A stretch of DNA of 64,000 nt from Pholiota molesta (GCA_014925825.1 JACGCK010000111.1:93224-157223), one strand, 5' to 3'. Shown: positions 35,411 through 46,984, counted from the stretch's first letter. Program-made: numbers and translations. The notes: a model not told the origin generated them from the letters alone.

Positions 35411-37376
35411 TCAGTTATTCAGATGGCGTATATGTGTGAGTAAAGACTGCCGTCGTCTTTCATCTACAAAATGGAGGTCAACGAACTGTAAACGATACCG
35501 AGAAATGGAGCAATGAAATCCAGAAGCCAACCGCGGCTTTCTCGGAGCAGAATAACAGAGTAGTGGAGAATGTGAACATACATTTACACCGACAATACCG
35601 TCCGCATGGATCATATACGCCGCATATGTCTGCTTGAGGTCGCGCTTATAGGATACACACGGAAGGTGTGTCTCCACGTCACCCTCAAATATAGGGACTT
35701 CACCATCGTGAATGGTGCTTGATGGCATCAAAGTCCCGGGTTTGCTCTGTGAAGACGAGGGCGGTGAGGCAGACATTGGTATTGGAATGCCCTTGGCAGA
35801 CAACACAGCTGCAAGGGAAAAGTCAAGGACTTCCACAGAGTTGGGTACTTCTTCGAGTGCATCGTTCGCGCCATATATACGCTCCGGAAAGATGACACGT
35901 TGACCATGAATATATCTACGAATATAGGGAGCTAGTGAGCACAGTCATTCATCGCTGAAAGAAGGTTCGGATAGTCACCTTGGCCAGCCATCTACTCGAA
36001 TGCACGCAGGGTAGATAATCCTCGTATTCGGCGGGCCCCACTCCTCCCATGGAATGTTGAGAGGTGGATGGTCCTCGGGAGAGGAAATTTGGCGGGAGAC
36101 ATATTTTGTAAACACACGCTGGTGAACGAAAATGTTCATTTCAGATCTCGGGGTTCGCATATGCGGGTGGGCGTATAGCACCGTGAACACATGCAGACGG
36201 TCCTCATCATTGAACATGAGTGGCGTGTGGGACAGTGGTTGCGCTTCGATTGGCCCGGCGGAGGTGCAAACCCTGATGACGTCGGTGTCACGGGCGGTGG
36301 GTGGGAGATGAAGTGTAGCAAGGTGGATTGCTGGGGCGTTAATTGAGCGTACCAGCTTATATAACCGAATCGACCCGGAGTCGAACATAGAGGTAATAAA
36401 GCAGGATGTGGAATTCAAAATTGCGAACTCAAATCTCGGATGCGGGAGCAATGAATCGAATGCAATAGAGGAATCCTTTGTGAATGGTCAAATACAGTCA
36501 GGGTATGAGGGGAGAAGTGGCCCACCACTATGAGATCCGATGTAGTCCAATCCCATACCAACACTCGCATCGCCCGCCAGGTTGATTCTAAATTAAGCAC
36601 AACGACCAAGATGTTTTTCGCAATATCTAGGTTGGCACTCCAGATATCATTGTCTGAAGAACGCTCGGGAAAACAGAAAAATGCAAAACACCCTGCTCTG
36701 CAAGTGGATGGGCCTTATCGGTAGATATGGTACGAAGGTGGATGCGACAAGCGCGGGCGTCAACCAGCGACGATGGGCTAGATACTTGTTTAGATTGCTT
36801 CAAAAGGTAACATGGTATTATGATAGCACTCACCTCCAATCCTCCTCGAATAACGCTATCATATCCTGCGCCGGGTCCATCGTGAAGTCTCGAATCGAAA
36901 TTTCGGCTAGACATCTTTGTAGCGTACGACCCTCTGGATGGCTGGCCGTCGGCAGCCATGCGATTTCAAGATGGTGCCTATCCGAGCTAGCTAACACGCC
37001 CCCGACAAACTCGCATGCTCGGCACAGATGCTGCATACTGTAGGTGGTATACCCTGTACAGTCGAGCGACAACCATGCCTGCCGGCGGCGCAGAAGTGAC
37101 TCGATAAGCTCAGAGTGGTTACTGGACGTTCCGACATCCTTGAGACCGTCGAAGTGCAGCTGAATAGTATATGTTAAGAGAGACGAGTTCTTGAGAGTTG
37201 CGTAGACGGATGTACATGTCTATAGTCCACACATTCAGTCGCTTTCCCAAATCTTAGAAATTGAAGGAATGATGATGTTGCCTCACCATTGCGCAACGTG
37301 TAAGAGAAACGGCATCGAGGTAGGAAAGAATTTGAATGCGCAGTTCTTGCGGTATATTGAAGAAAACATTCGCCAT
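35411..37376 (-). CDS. F-box protein (single, unrelated to the 41-62 kb family)
   Basis: Probable substrate receptor of an SCF ubiquitin ligase. The ATG at 37376 gives MANVFFNIPQELRIQILSYL followed by DAVSLTRCAM, an F-box at residues 5-35. Upstream codons in the same frame are leader. The following exons carry LQLHFDGLKDV, SLLRRRQAWLSLD and WRAMRVLVWDWTTSDLIV, then a long block LYKLVRSINAPAIHLATLHLPP. The characteristic basidiomycete motif WEEWGPPNTRII...GWPR, joined to YIHGQRVIFPERIYG, leads to a C-terminal exon ending VGV or spliced to FVDLHFVDERRRQSL with TGA at 35411. The last intron, if used, has a length divisible by three, so both forms stay open. The body may form a beta-propeller-like fold, but no clear WD repeats are visible. 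Confidence 0.72.
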
Positions 37377-37724
37377 TTTGAAGCAGAGGGGAAATATAGT
37401 CCGAAATGCGGTTGTGGAATTCAGAGAAAAAGGATGTCGAACCAAACTCCAGTGAACATCGCATCATTTGTCGCTTCCCACACTGCATTGATGATCAAGT
37501 CATTTATTATCATAATTTATTCAAATCAAATCTGAGTTTAAACGGAACAGATTGCCACTATGATGTTTTGGAAATAAAGAGCGAAAGAAAAGAGGATCTA
37601 TGCAACTTTGTATGTAGCAGATCGGTAGACAAGACAGAATTCAAGAATCATTACATGACTAGCAATTGAGCGCTGAGCAATTGTCTACTTACAAGCGCAA
37701 GTCGAAGATATGTTTGCCCGAAAT

Positions 37725-38971
37725 TCAGAAGTCAGTACTGAAAGAAACCCCTTTCCACTCTTCCAAACACGCTACGATCTTCTCTGTCTGTTCCTTGGCT
37801 TGATTATAGCAGTCAGTACCAAGTACGACTTGGCGAGGAAATTCCTTCCCAGCAGCTTGATCCTCCGCTCGAACGATATCGACGATTGCCTTGACACCCT
37901 TGAGAGGGTCGCCGGGTTGCTTGCCATTATATGCTATCATCGACGAGATGCGTTAGTAGTCTGCAAGAATATCACGCCGTGACATAACGTACCTTGAAGA
38001 ATGGCCTCCAGATGTTCGGACTCTGCTTGATAATCGGAAATCCTCGCCACCTTTGGCTTGCGCTGATCCGGGGCGAGGAAGGAGGTGCGGAAGTAGCCGA
38101 AATCGAGGCAAATGCTTCGGAGTCCCAGAGGCGAAATCTCGTCGTGGAGAGTCGAAGAGATACCTAGAGAATGGTATGAATATTTATAACTTGGTTGATA
38201 GCGTAGCACATACCTCTAAGCGACCATTTTGAGGCGCTGTAAAGACCGGCAAACGGATACGACCTAAAACCCGGTGATTAATATGACCTGGCTTGCACTG
38301 AAAGTTACAAAAAGCCCACCCCCAGCCAACTATGGAGCCGATCCAGATTATGGTGCCGGTTTTCTTCTCCCGCATGTATGGGAGGAAAGCCCTGGCAACA
38401 TTTAGGCCCCCAAATACGTTGGTGCTAAAAGAAGACAGTCGGATAAGACTCGCCCGGAAAATGGGCACTGCTCACTTGAACTGATCATAAGTTTCTTCTG
38501 GACTATAACATGAACGGAATGAATAAAAGCCCAGATGACAGATTTTGACACGAAAACGTACGTGCTCTCTTCGAGTGCGCCAACGAGGATGTAGCCTAGC
38601 GGACTTGTCTGAACATAAACTCACGTATCAGCAGACAGGAAAGCGTACCTGCGTTATTCACGAGCACATCAATCCTTCCATGGATAGCGATCGCTTTTTT
38701 AGCTACTTCATGCAGGGTTTCCAACGGGGACGTCACGTCCAATTCCAGGATATCTGCTCCCTGTGCCTTGAGCTCGTTCAACTTGTCGATCGAGCGAGCG
38801 CGGCCGGTCGCGATGACCTTTTCGCCACGCTTCAACGCCTCGAGCGCAAGCTCCCTTCCCAAGCCAGATCTGTTTCATTCGCATCGCAGAAGCTTCAGGA
38901 CTGCGTTATAGATGAAGAGAGTAAAAGACATACGAAGTTCCGGTGATAAGCCAGACAAGTTGAGAGGTCAT
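37725..38971 (-). CDS. Short-chain dehydrogenase/reductase, classical
   Basis: An NAD(P)-dependent oxidoreductase of about 285 residues with several small introns. The ATG at 38971 gives MTSQLVWLITGTS, continued after an intron by SGLGRELALEALKRGEKVIATGR, the Rossmann TGxxxGxG motif split by the intron. ILELDVTSP, RIDVLVNNAG, TNVFGGLNVARAFLPYMREK and GTIIWIGSIVGW follow. The active site is YSASKWSLRGISSTL (YxxxK), then LDFGYFRTSFLAP. The C-terminus ends EEWKGVSFSTDF, TGA at 37725. All catalytic residues (Asn, Ser, Tyr, Lys) can be placed. Similar fungal proteins are annotated as NAD(P)-binding or oxidoreductase without a known substrate. It is not closely similar to the SDR at the window start. 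Confidence 0.87.
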
Positions 38972-40083
38972 TTCGATTGTAACTAGCCTGGTAAGTCAAC
39001 TTTGAGTGCCCTTCCAACAGAGGCCTACGCCCTTTTATACAGGATATTGGGACCCAGCTTGATATCGCAGACGCTTTCTTTCGGAGTCACTTGTGGTTTG
39101 AGAATGTTCATGGCGCTGAGAAGTGGGAACTTGGGATCAGAAAAGAGATAAACGAGATAACTTCGCTTAGGGTGATTACGACGGACAAGGTCTCACAAGG
39201 CGACGGAGGTGAATTTTTTGCGAGGTTCACGTATCATCCTAGTTGCAGACCTGATAAGGTGTACGGGCCTGCCACCCGAGATTGTAAGTTCATCCTATGT
39301 GGGGGCGGCGGGGATCTACGGGGCGTGTGAGTGCGCGAAGTTGACGAGGGTATTAAATATAGCATAAGTACGAACTTTGCGAAAGGCGGTTATTGGCGAC
39401 CGCTGAGTGCGTTCGAACGGAGGTGGAGAAACCTATTGTTCAACCCTTCCTGACTGAGATTGAAAGACTGCACAACTCCGACTCGTATACACCTGGTCTG
39501 AGAGAATGTTGGCAAGATGAATGAGTTCGCCCTGTCGCCGGGCGTCCTACAATATTTTGCCCAAACATAGATATGGAGAAGCTGACCCAGAATCACAATC
39601 TCTATTTATTATTTAGGGATTAGATGGGACAACTTCTCAAAGCTTGTACATACCATTGCGAATCTCGACTTCGATTTATCAACATTTGCAACTGGTGGTC
39701 TTCGACTAAAAGGTAGTGTCTACAATGGTGACGCGCCGCCCTCGTTTCGTGCCTGGATGTATAAAACCTCTCGACACTTCATACAGGCAAATTATTGGCT
39801 TCGCCGCGACTCGCCAACGGAGAGACGATTGTCATCAATGGCCTGATTATGATTGCCCCCACGGGCATCACAGGCTCAGGAGGGGGACCGTCAACGCAAG
39901 TCGCTCGCATGTCGAAAGAGTATGGTTGCGCGGTTTTGCTGAGGCTTGAATTATGGATAGACCATGCCTATGCTCCAAAAGGGACCTAAAGGCAAGAAAC
40001 GGCTGAAATCAGTATTATATCCACAAATTTGCCGACATCTGGCGTAAGTCGTACCTTGTCGAGGCCCTTTCATCCTCCTCCAG
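38972..40083. other. Intergenic, no gene recognised
   Basis: 1.1 kb. A plus frame at 39795-39989 (NGETIVINGLIMIAPTGITG) looks mildly protein-like but has no start, no domain and no partner exons. Nothing else is seen. Confidence 0.45.
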
Positions 40084-40739
40084 CTACTTCTGAGCTGCTG
40101 TTCGCGCCGAAGGGTGGTCCATCGATAACAGGTTCGCAGAGACAGCCGCGCTTTCCTGGCTCCTCTGGAGCTTTTCATATAGCGCGCGGAGGTTCTGTGT
40201 CGTGCTGACAAGGAGCTGCGCCTCAGTCGGAACAGCGGCAGGGATGCCTCCAACGGTTGGCAGCACGGGTAGCGCACCGACACCGGACTGCCGCATGGTG
40301 TCGAGGACGAGAGCGAGCATCTGCTTGAGCGTCGCGATGTCCGCTGTGACGTATGTACGATGGTGAGATTAGAAACGTCAACTGTACAGCGACAGCATAC
40401 CTTCCGTGTGTGCTGGTGAGTTACCCGTCTGGTACGCGTTTTGTCTGTGAAAATCATGCTCGCATGAAAGCAATTGACGAAGCGAGAAACGACACACATT
40501 GATGATAAAACCCTTCGCGCAAATGCTTGCACCCCTAAAACCTGCTGGTGGAGCATGGTAACGTTGTTCTTGAAGACCTCCGGTGCATTGGGATCGGCTG
40601 TTCTCTGATGCAGCGGATCCTGGGGAAGAAACGACTGTTGTGGGACGTTGGGCGCGTTTGGGAAGGGCGCTGAGGATCCAAAAGAGAACGGTGGCAGGGG
40701 GTGCACAGCCGTTGAGAAGTTTGGAGGAGCAGGGAACAT
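40084..40739 (-). CDS. Hypothetical protein, divergent neighbour of the F-box array
   Basis: About 180 residues in three or four exons. The ATG at 40739 gives MFPAPPNFSTAVHPLPPFSFG, a Pro/Phe-rich start, then NAPEVFKNNVTMLHQQVLGVQAFARRVLSS. After short introns come IATLKQMLALVLDTMRQSGVGA, then TEAQLLVSTTQNLRALYEKLQRSQES, ending SARTAAQK with TAG at 40084. The second half is helical and may form a coiled coil. The family is not recognised. The first exon and promoter were duplicated together with the adjacent F-box gene: a broken copy lies at 44880-45110, which supports that this is a real exon. The frame upstream of ATG 40739 is open but overlaps the duplicated promoter, so the internal ATG is preferred. 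Confidence 0.55.
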
Positions 40740-41085
40740 GATCCCGAGGGCTGACTTGAATATAAGAAAGAAATAAGCAGAGTTAGACGCTAAGATGGTG
40801 GTGTAGAAGAAGATGAGGCCTGTTAGAAGATGGCTGGCTTCACGTGTTGACAGAATTTGTAACTCAGCCCCCAGTCCCACAAAGGCGTTGTCGCAGCGAA
40901 TGCTTTCTCGACGATCACCAATTCATATCCAATACTCAGCGCTCAGATTTTCTCTTCAGGACTTCCTCAGGGCATAGAGGTTGTTAGTTCACCCCCAGGT
41001 AAAGCAGTTCTACCTATCAGAACTCATCGCTCCTGATAAGTTTACCTGTTACAGTTTCTCGACGACCAATCGACGACTTACAGAG

Positions 41086-42666
41086 ATGACAGAACACGTT
41101 TTCCCCTGTCCGAACATGGCGATAGGTCAACCATGTGGTCCTTGCGAAGACCTCCCCGCTATCAATCAAGAGATACTCAAGGCGGAAAGTGTCCTTGCTG
41201 CTTTGAACATAAAACGTAAATCAATTTATAACCGCATGAATCATATACACGATCCTTTGACCTCGAAACTTCCTGTGGAGCTCGCCTCCAAGATATTCAC
41301 GAATTTTCTACCTGATATTGTGGCCCCAAAATATGGACCATACGGCAATGCACTAGTCGCTCGAACAACACCCCTCGTGCTTGGCGCTGTGTGTACGACA
41401 TGGCGCGCCATCGCCTGGTCCACTCCTCTGCTCTGGACTTCCGTCACGGTCGAATTGTATGATCTTGAAAATGCCAATGTCGATATTCTAGAGGGATGGC
41501 TGCATCGATCAGGAGGACTTCCACTATATATCTGCATCTGCGGGAAGAGCCGATACTCCATGTTTTCAATTCGCGGTACTGTAGAGAAGGTCATGGATTT
41601 ATTCGCCCGATACGCTCACAGATGGTTCTACTTGGAGTTCGTGTCAACCCCAGATAATTTCCTTGGCTATCTTCCCCCCGACCTTGGTTGCGCTGTCATG
41701 TTAAACACGCTAAAGATCAAGGTTATTGGCATTACCAATGGAATAGATCTAGGAATGATCCCCAACCTGAGAAACCTAGCAATGGACTACCTCCAAATTG
41801 ACATGCTTTTGAATCTGGACTGGGGAAGACTCACCCACGTTGAAGCTTCCATCCCATCAATTGATATGTGTTACGATCTTTTCTCAAAGTCACCATCTCT
41901 TACACATTGTACTTTGGATCTCTATCCGAGTAGCGACGACCTAAATACCACATGGAATGCAGTTCTTCAGCATCACCACCTTATCTTTCTTCGTATAAAA
42001 AATTGGAGGACCCGAACAGCCATTGTTCTTTCATTGATGAAGTTCCCTGCATTACAACACCTTGTCATCGATTCTAGGGCCGATTTGGAAAACATAATAT
42101 CTCTCCTCCGACGCTCTCATTGTTCGCTAAAGACTCTTGAAGTAGACCTGTCTCCCAAGCAGATAGAGTTGGAGTTGCACCTAATCCCTTTTCTGGCAGA
42201 GATTCTGTCGCTCGAAATTTTGATATTTAGATGCCGGTATGCACCTATTGGCAATTCCGTCGATCCCCTGCTTAAAATGCTCTCAACAACGGCTCACATT
42301 CAAGGAACAGCGACAGGCCAATTCATCTTGCTTCCGAATCTGAGGACTTTGCACATTGAAAACATGGCTCTATCTTACGATCAACTTATTGACGTGGTCA
42401 GGGCGCATACTGCTGATTCCACTGTCCTTACGCCTACTCAAAGCATTGAGGGGTCCGAAACTCGCCAGTGTATTAGACCTTTACAATCTCTTCATATTCT
42501 GGTGTGGGCACACAAATACAGATTAATTGAGCTGGACATTGCCCAGAAGCTTCAACGCGCCGTCAAAGATGGCTTCAACATCACAATTGCCTTTGACGAC
42601 TGGGGCAACCAAAATGCCGGTCTAACAGACATCCTCCATAAATCTCTCCACCCTCCTGAAGCGTAG
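41086..42666 (+). CDS. F-box protein of the Cys-motif family, member 1
   Basis: Intronless, 526 residues from ATG 41086 (MTEHVFPCPN), which aligns with the starts of the paralogues; the frame upstream is leader. Residues 8-20 hold C-x8-C-x2-C. A short coiled stretch precedes the F-box at residues 56-110 (DPLTSKLPVELASKIFTNFL...LGAVCTTWRAIAWSTPLLW). The rest is a run of leucine-rich-like repeats (LGMIPNLRNLAMDYL, FPALQHLVID, LPNLRTLHIEN). By family it would be an SCF ubiquitin-ligase receptor, with the repeats choosing the substrate. The C-terminus has AQKLQRAVKDGFNITI. It is divergent from the gene at 40084 with about 350 bases between starts. Its closest relative is the gene at 45352. Confidence 0.85.
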   Translation: MTEHVFPCPNMAIGQPCGPCEDLPAINQEILKAESVLAALNIKRKSIYNRMNHIHDPLTSKLPVELASKIFTNFLPDIVAPKYGPYGNALVARTTPLVLGAVCTTWRAIAWSTPLLWTSVTVELYDLENANVDILEGWLHRSGGLPLYICICGKSRYSMFSIRGTVEKVMDLFARYAHRWFYLEFVSTPDNFLGYLPPDLGCAVMLNTLKIKVIGITNGIDLGMIPNLRNLAMDYLQIDMLLNLDWGRLTHVEASIPSIDMCYDLFSKSPSLTHCTLDLYPSSDDLNTTWNAVLQHHHLIFLRIKNWRTRTAIVLSLMKFPALQHLVIDSRADLENIISLLRRSHCSLKTLEVDLSPKQIELELHLIPFLAEILSLEILIFRCRYAPIGNSVDPLLKMLSTTAHIQGTATGQFILLPNLRTLHIENMALSYDQLIDVVRAHTADSTVLTPTQSIEGSETRQCIRPLQSLHILVWAHKYRLIELDIAQKLQRAVKDGFNITIAFDDWGNQNAGLTDILHKSLHPPEA

Positions 42667-42674
42667 CTTTGTTG

Positions 42675-42800
42675 ATGATCCCATCACTAGAGAACCTCGA
42701 ACTTTGACGGGAAATCGTATGTTATTTTTCTCTAGACATGATTGTGTCGATCCCCTCCTCACATTGCTTTTGACGACGTCAGTCCTAGCTGCACTTCAAG
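42675..42800 (+). pseudogene. Relic of an F-box paralogue just downstream of member 1
   Basis: Directly after the stop codon the DNA again resembles the family's interior: ccatcactagagaacctcg matches the coding of PSLENLE in other members, and about 60 bases later gtcgatcccctcctcac reads VDPLLT, as in the SVDPLL block. The text between is shortened and has no continuous frame. The same relic follows member 3 at 46985-47110. Confidence 0.6.
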
Positions 42801-43205
42801 ATAAATTGCGGAGTCCAATTATTTCCCACTGAGTATCGCATCTGACTTGCATTTCCATTGCATTTCCCGAGGGCTGATTTGTATATTACGAAGAAATATC
42901 AATAGAGTTAAACGTTAGACGTTGAGATGGTGGTGTCGAAAGATGGCTGCGGGCGCTTGAATTACCGTTTCACGTGCTGGGTAAATTTGTAGCTCAGCAG
43001 AATCCAGTGCAAATCAGCGTCGAGCGCTTTCCCACAACTACCAAAGCTACCAATTCTGTCGTATCCTATCGTCCAGCTCTCAGATCGTAGGCCCAAATTT
43101 TTGAGGCCCGTCTCATTCCAAGGTAACGTCGTTTTGTCTATTAAATTAAAGCTTCTCTCCTTTTCAAAATTTGCGCATCTTAGTTCCTCGACGGCTCAGA
43201 TATCG

Positions 43206-44447
43206 ATGACTGGTCACAATTTCCTCTGCCCGATCCTGGCGAAAGGACAGACATGTACTCCATGTGAAGAGCTTGCCGCTATCGATCAAGAGATTGCCAC
43301 TCCGAATGCAAAGCGTACCGTAATCTATGGGCGCATGAATCACGCACACGATCCTTTATCATCAAAACTGCCCGCTGAGATCGTAGCCAAGATATTCACG
43401 AATTTTCTGCCCATCGACGTGGACGCTGCCTATGGTGTATCTGTCAAGCGTCCTAGACATTATTCCATCACAAATCCCCTCTCGCTTGGTGCTGTATGCT
43501 CAGCCTGGCGTGCTATTGCCTGGTCGACTCCCCAACTCTGGACATCCATTTCACTCTGCTTGAATTACATCAACAGAGCCCGTTGCGACATTTTGTGCGA
43601 CTGGCTGGGCCGATCTGGAGAACTCCCCCTTTACATCAAAATCTACGAGGCGGCTTTCATGAATCTAAAAGACAGTGAACTTCTGTGGGAGGTTATGAAC
43701 TTATTCACACTTCAGTCCCACAAGTGGTTCTACTTCGAATATAATATGATGCCGAAATATGTTCATTACCTAAACTCTACTTTCGCCCGCGCTCATACTC
43801 TAAACACTCTGAAGATCGGGTTCGGCGGTACCTCGAAAATAAATTTAGGGATGATTCCCAACCTAAGGAATCTATACATGGCTAGGCCGTCCATGCACTA
43901 TCTTTCGGGTGTCGACTGGCAAAAACTCACGAACCTGGAAGCTATTTTCTCATCAATCACTATGTGTTCGTGGGTATTCTCGAATGCACCCTATCTCAAA
44001 CATTGCACTTTCAGCATTTTAAACCCTGTGATTTTCTATGGTGATACTAGTACAGCAGGGATTCAGAAAACAATTCATCAACATGACCATCTTCTCTTCC
44101 TCCATATAAAAAAATGGAATACCGAAACAGAGACTTCTCTCCATCTCCTGCAGTTCCCCGCTTTGCAACACCTCACCGTCGATTCGGATCGCGAGCCTGT
44201 CGACGTCGTAACCATCGCAGACTTTCTCCAACGCTCTAACTGCTCCCTCAAAATCCTCGACGTGAATATCGAACACTGTACGCCGGAGGATAACCTTCAA
44301 CTATTCTCTCCTTTGGCCGACATTCCATCGCTAGAGAACTTGGAGCTTAGATGCAGCTCCAAGCTTTCCAAAGACTATCCCATTCCCACTTGTTATTCCA
44401 TCGACGACCTGCGCGCAACCCGGAAAAGGCTCCGCCAGACCATTTGA
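43206..44447 (+). CDS. F-box protein of the Cys-motif family, member 2, C-terminally short
   Basis: 413 residues from ATG 43206 (MTGHNFLCPILAKGQ). The Cys motif is CPILAKGQTCTPC. The F-box follows (DPLSSKLPAEIVAKIFTNFL...LGAVCSAWRAIAWSTPQLW), then LRR-like blocks (NLGMIPNLRNLYMA, FPALQHLTVD, SNCSLKILDV). After IPSLENLELRC the family's SVDPLL block appears only as YSIDDLRATRKRL, and a stop at 44447 removes about 110 residues that the other members have. The last matching block lies at the same place where the downstream relics of members 1 and 3 begin, so the end may have been reshaped by recombination. It may still work, since the F-box is complete. Otherwise it is a decaying copy. Confidence 0.75.
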   Translation: MTGHNFLCPILAKGQTCTPCEELAAIDQEIATPNAKRTVIYGRMNHAHDPLSSKLPAEIVAKIFTNFLPIDVDAAYGVSVKRPRHYSITNPLSLGAVCSAWRAIAWSTPQLWTSISLCLNYINRARCDILCDWLGRSGELPLYIKIYEAAFMNLKDSELLWEVMNLFTLQSHKWFYFEYNMMPKYVHYLNSTFARAHTLNTLKIGFGGTSKINLGMIPNLRNLYMARPSMHYLSGVDWQKLTNLEAIFSSITMCSWVFSNAPYLKHCTFSILNPVIFYGDTSTAGIQKTIHQHDHLLFLHIKKWNTETETSLHLLQFPALQHLTVDSDREPVDVVTIADFLQRSNCSLKILDVNIEHCTPEDNLQLFSPLADIPSLENLELRCSSKLSKDYPIPTCYSIDDLRATRKRLRQTI

Positions 44448-44879
44448 CCTTCCGTCTATGACCTTCGAACTGGATGTCTCGAGGTCACATTACACGTCGC
44501 CACCGCAGTCGGCATCGGTTCATCGCTGGTCTCTGGTTCCAAAAAAAATTTTCATTCCTCTAAAACATACCTTCGTTGTCGCCCGTTGTCGCATAGTGTT
44601 CTGCTCTATTATCATAAGTAATTCTCTATCAGCTCGAGATACAAAACTCGCTTGTACTTAGCCAGTACTAAATTTATGTAGCACCCGGTCTTTATGCCTT
44701 TTCTGACGACGTGTTTGTCTATATGTTTTACCGTTTACGCTAATTCAGTCAACGTCGAACATGCCAGCGTAGAGACATACTTGTCGTAATTACATTATCG
44801 ATTCGACCCATGGAAGGCTACAGCCTACCAAGTAATCGTAGCTAAGTAGATGAATAGAAATGATAACGCGTCTGCATCG

Positions 44880-45110
44880 CTAAGCCGTACTCGAGCTTGC
44901 CATCGAAGATTCTCGGAGGATCCACAGAATCTGCTGGTGCAGCATGATTATGTCGTTGTTGAAGACCTCTGGTGGGGCCGCTTGGGATCGGCGGTCCTTT
45001 GATGAAGTGAATTTTGGGAAACGACTGTTGCGGGACGTTGCAATGGGTGCGTTTGGCGTTGGATAAGGGCGCCGGGGGCCGGCTTCCCGTGTTGATTGTA
45101 ACTCAGCCGA
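44880..45110 (-). pseudogene. Broken copy of the 5' part of the hypothetical gene at 40084-40739
   Basis: The minus strand contains PEVFNNDIIMLHQQI, matching PEVFKNNVTMLHQQV of the gene at 40084, preceded by DNA matching NVPQQSF but in another frame. The Met start region and the later exons are absent. It lies just upstream of F-box member 3 in the same divergent arrangement as the intact gene upstream of member 1. Confidence 0.75.
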
Positions 45111-45351
45111 ACCCAGTCCCACAAGCGCGTTGTCGCAGCGAACTTGCAGCGAACGCTTTGTCGACGATCACCAATTCATATCCAACGCTCAGCTTTTGGC
45201 TTCAGGACGTCCTCGGGGCATAGAGGTCCGGATTAGTGTTTTCGGAGAGTTAGTGCACCCCAAGGTGACGCAGTTCTACCTATCAGTGCTTTTTAACGCT
45301 CCGGAGTCCTAATAAAGTTCACCTATTGCAGTTTCTCGACGACTTACAGAG

Positions 45352-46977
45352 ATGACAGAGCACGTTTTCCCCTGTCCGAACCTGGCGAAAGGTCAACCAT
45401 GTGGTCCTTGCGAAGACCTCGCCGCTATCAATCAAGAGATATTCAAGGCAGAAAGTGTCGTTACTGCTTTGAAAACCAAACGCACATTAATCTATGGCCG
45501 CATGAACCCTGTCCACGATCCTTTGACGTCGAAACTTCCTTCGGAGCTCGTCTCCAAGATATTCGCGAATTTTCTACCTGAAAATGTGGCCGAGAATTAC
45601 GGACCATACGGTACCCACCGCGGTGCACAAGTCCTTAAAGTCGCTCAAACAACGCCCTTCGTGCTCGGCGCTGTGTGTACATCCTGGCGCGCTATCACCT
45701 GGTCTACTCCTCTACTATGGACTTCTATCACAGTCGATGTGTATGATCTCAGAAAGGCCAATGTTGATCTTCTAGAGGAATGGCTGCATCGGTCAGGAGA
45801 ACTTCCGCTTTATATCAGGATCTGCGAGATGACCGGAGACCCCCTGGATTCAATCCAAGGCGCTGTAGAGAAGGTCATGGACTTATTCGCCCGATATACT
45901 CACAGATGGTTCCACTTCGAGTTCATCTCCTTCCCATCGCACTCATGGGATTTCTTTCGCTACCTTCCCACCAACCTCGCTCACGCTTTTATGTTAAACA
46001 CTTTAAAGATCAAGGTGAACTGCATGACCAAATCGGAAATAGATCTAGGAATGATCCCCAACCTGAGAACCCTTGTAATGGATTGCCTCCGAAGTGATAT
46101 GCTTCTGAATATGGACTGGAAAAAAATTACGAACATTGAAGCTAGCATCGCATCAATGGATATGTGTTATGACCTTTTCTCGAAAGCACCATTTCTGACA
46201 CATTGTACTTTCCATCTTCTGAAGCGATATCTTGACCCTGCCGCGCATATCACACGGGACACTATCGTTCAACATAACCACCTCACCTTTCTTCATGCAC
46301 GGTATTGGAATCCAGCAACCTCCATTGTTCTCTCATTGATGGAGTTCCCTGCGTTAGAACACCTCGTCATTGATTCCAATGCTGGCTCGTACAATTTAGA
46401 ATCCATAAAATCTCTTCTCCAACGCTCACATTGCTCCCTGAAAACTCTTGAAATAGATCTCTCTAACAGAAAGATGGAGTTCGAGCTGCATGCGATACCC
46501 TTTCTCGCAGAAATCCCATCATTAGAAACTTTGGAATTCAGATGTAGGGGTGATACCAATGACAGCAACGGCAATTCCGTCAATCCCCTGCTCACGTTGC
46601 TCTCAACAACGGCCCACACTCAAGAAACAACGACGGGTCAATTTGCCTTCCTTCCGAATTTGAGGACTTTGCGCATCAAACATATAGCGGTGTCCTATGG
46701 CCTTGTTCTTGATGTGATAAGGGCGCATTCTAATGATTCCACTGTCCTCACGCCGACTGGATACATCGAAGGGTCCAAAATTCACCAACATGTCAGACCT
46801 TTACGGTCTCTGTACATTCACTTGTGGGGACACAAATACGGATTGATTGAACTGGACGTTGCCCAGGAGCTTCAACGCGCCGTCAGAGATGGCTTCAACT
46901 TAACGATTATTAATGAAAGCTGGCGCAACGGTCTCACCGACATCCTCGATGAATCTCTCCACCCTTCGGAAGCGTAG
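45352..46977 (+). CDS. F-box protein of the Cys-motif family, member 3
   Basis: Intronless, 541 residues from ATG 45352 (MTEHVFPCPNLAKGQ), with motif CPNLAKGQPCGPC. The F-box is at residues about 56-115 (DPLTSKLPSELVSKIFANFL...LGAVCTSWRAITWSTPLLW). LRR-like blocks include LGMIPNLRTLVMDCL, FPALEHLVIDS, SHCSLKTLEIDL and LPNLRTLRIKH. The C-terminus has DVAQELQRAVRDGFNLTI and ends LHPSEA. This is the sister copy of member 1: the leader, coding region, stop context and 3' flank all match. The duplicated block is roughly 44.9-47.1 kb versus 40.6-42.8 kb. Expected role as in the family: choosing substrates for an SCF ligase. Confidence 0.85.
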   Translation: MTEHVFPCPNLAKGQPCGPCEDLAAINQEIFKAESVVTALKTKRTLIYGRMNPVHDPLTSKLPSELVSKIFANFLPENVAENYGPYGTHRGAQVLKVAQTTPFVLGAVCTSWRAITWSTPLLWTSITVDVYDLRKANVDLLEEWLHRSGELPLYIRICEMTGDPLDSIQGAVEKVMDLFARYTHRWFHFEFISFPSHSWDFFRYLPTNLAHAFMLNTLKIKVNCMTKSEIDLGMIPNLRTLVMDCLRSDMLLNMDWKKITNIEASIASMDMCYDLFSKAPFLTHCTFHLLKRYLDPAAHITRDTIVQHNHLTFLHARYWNPATSIVLSLMEFPALEHLVIDSNAGSYNLESIKSLLQRSHCSLKTLEIDLSNRKMEFELHAIPFLAEIPSLETLEFRCRGDTNDSNGNSVNPLLTLLSTTAHTQETTTGQFAFLPNLRTLRIKHIAVSYGLVLDVIRAHSNDSTVLTPTGYIEGSKIHQHVRPLRSLYIHLWGHKYGLIELDVAQELQRAVRDGFNLTIINESWRNGLTDILDESLHPSEA

Positions 46978-46984
46978 CTTCGTC

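Noticed and set aside
39795..39989. Small plus-strand frame NGETIVINGLIMIAPTGITG
   Set aside because: The Gly/Thr-rich pattern is suggestive, but there are no flanking exons and no start context or family match.
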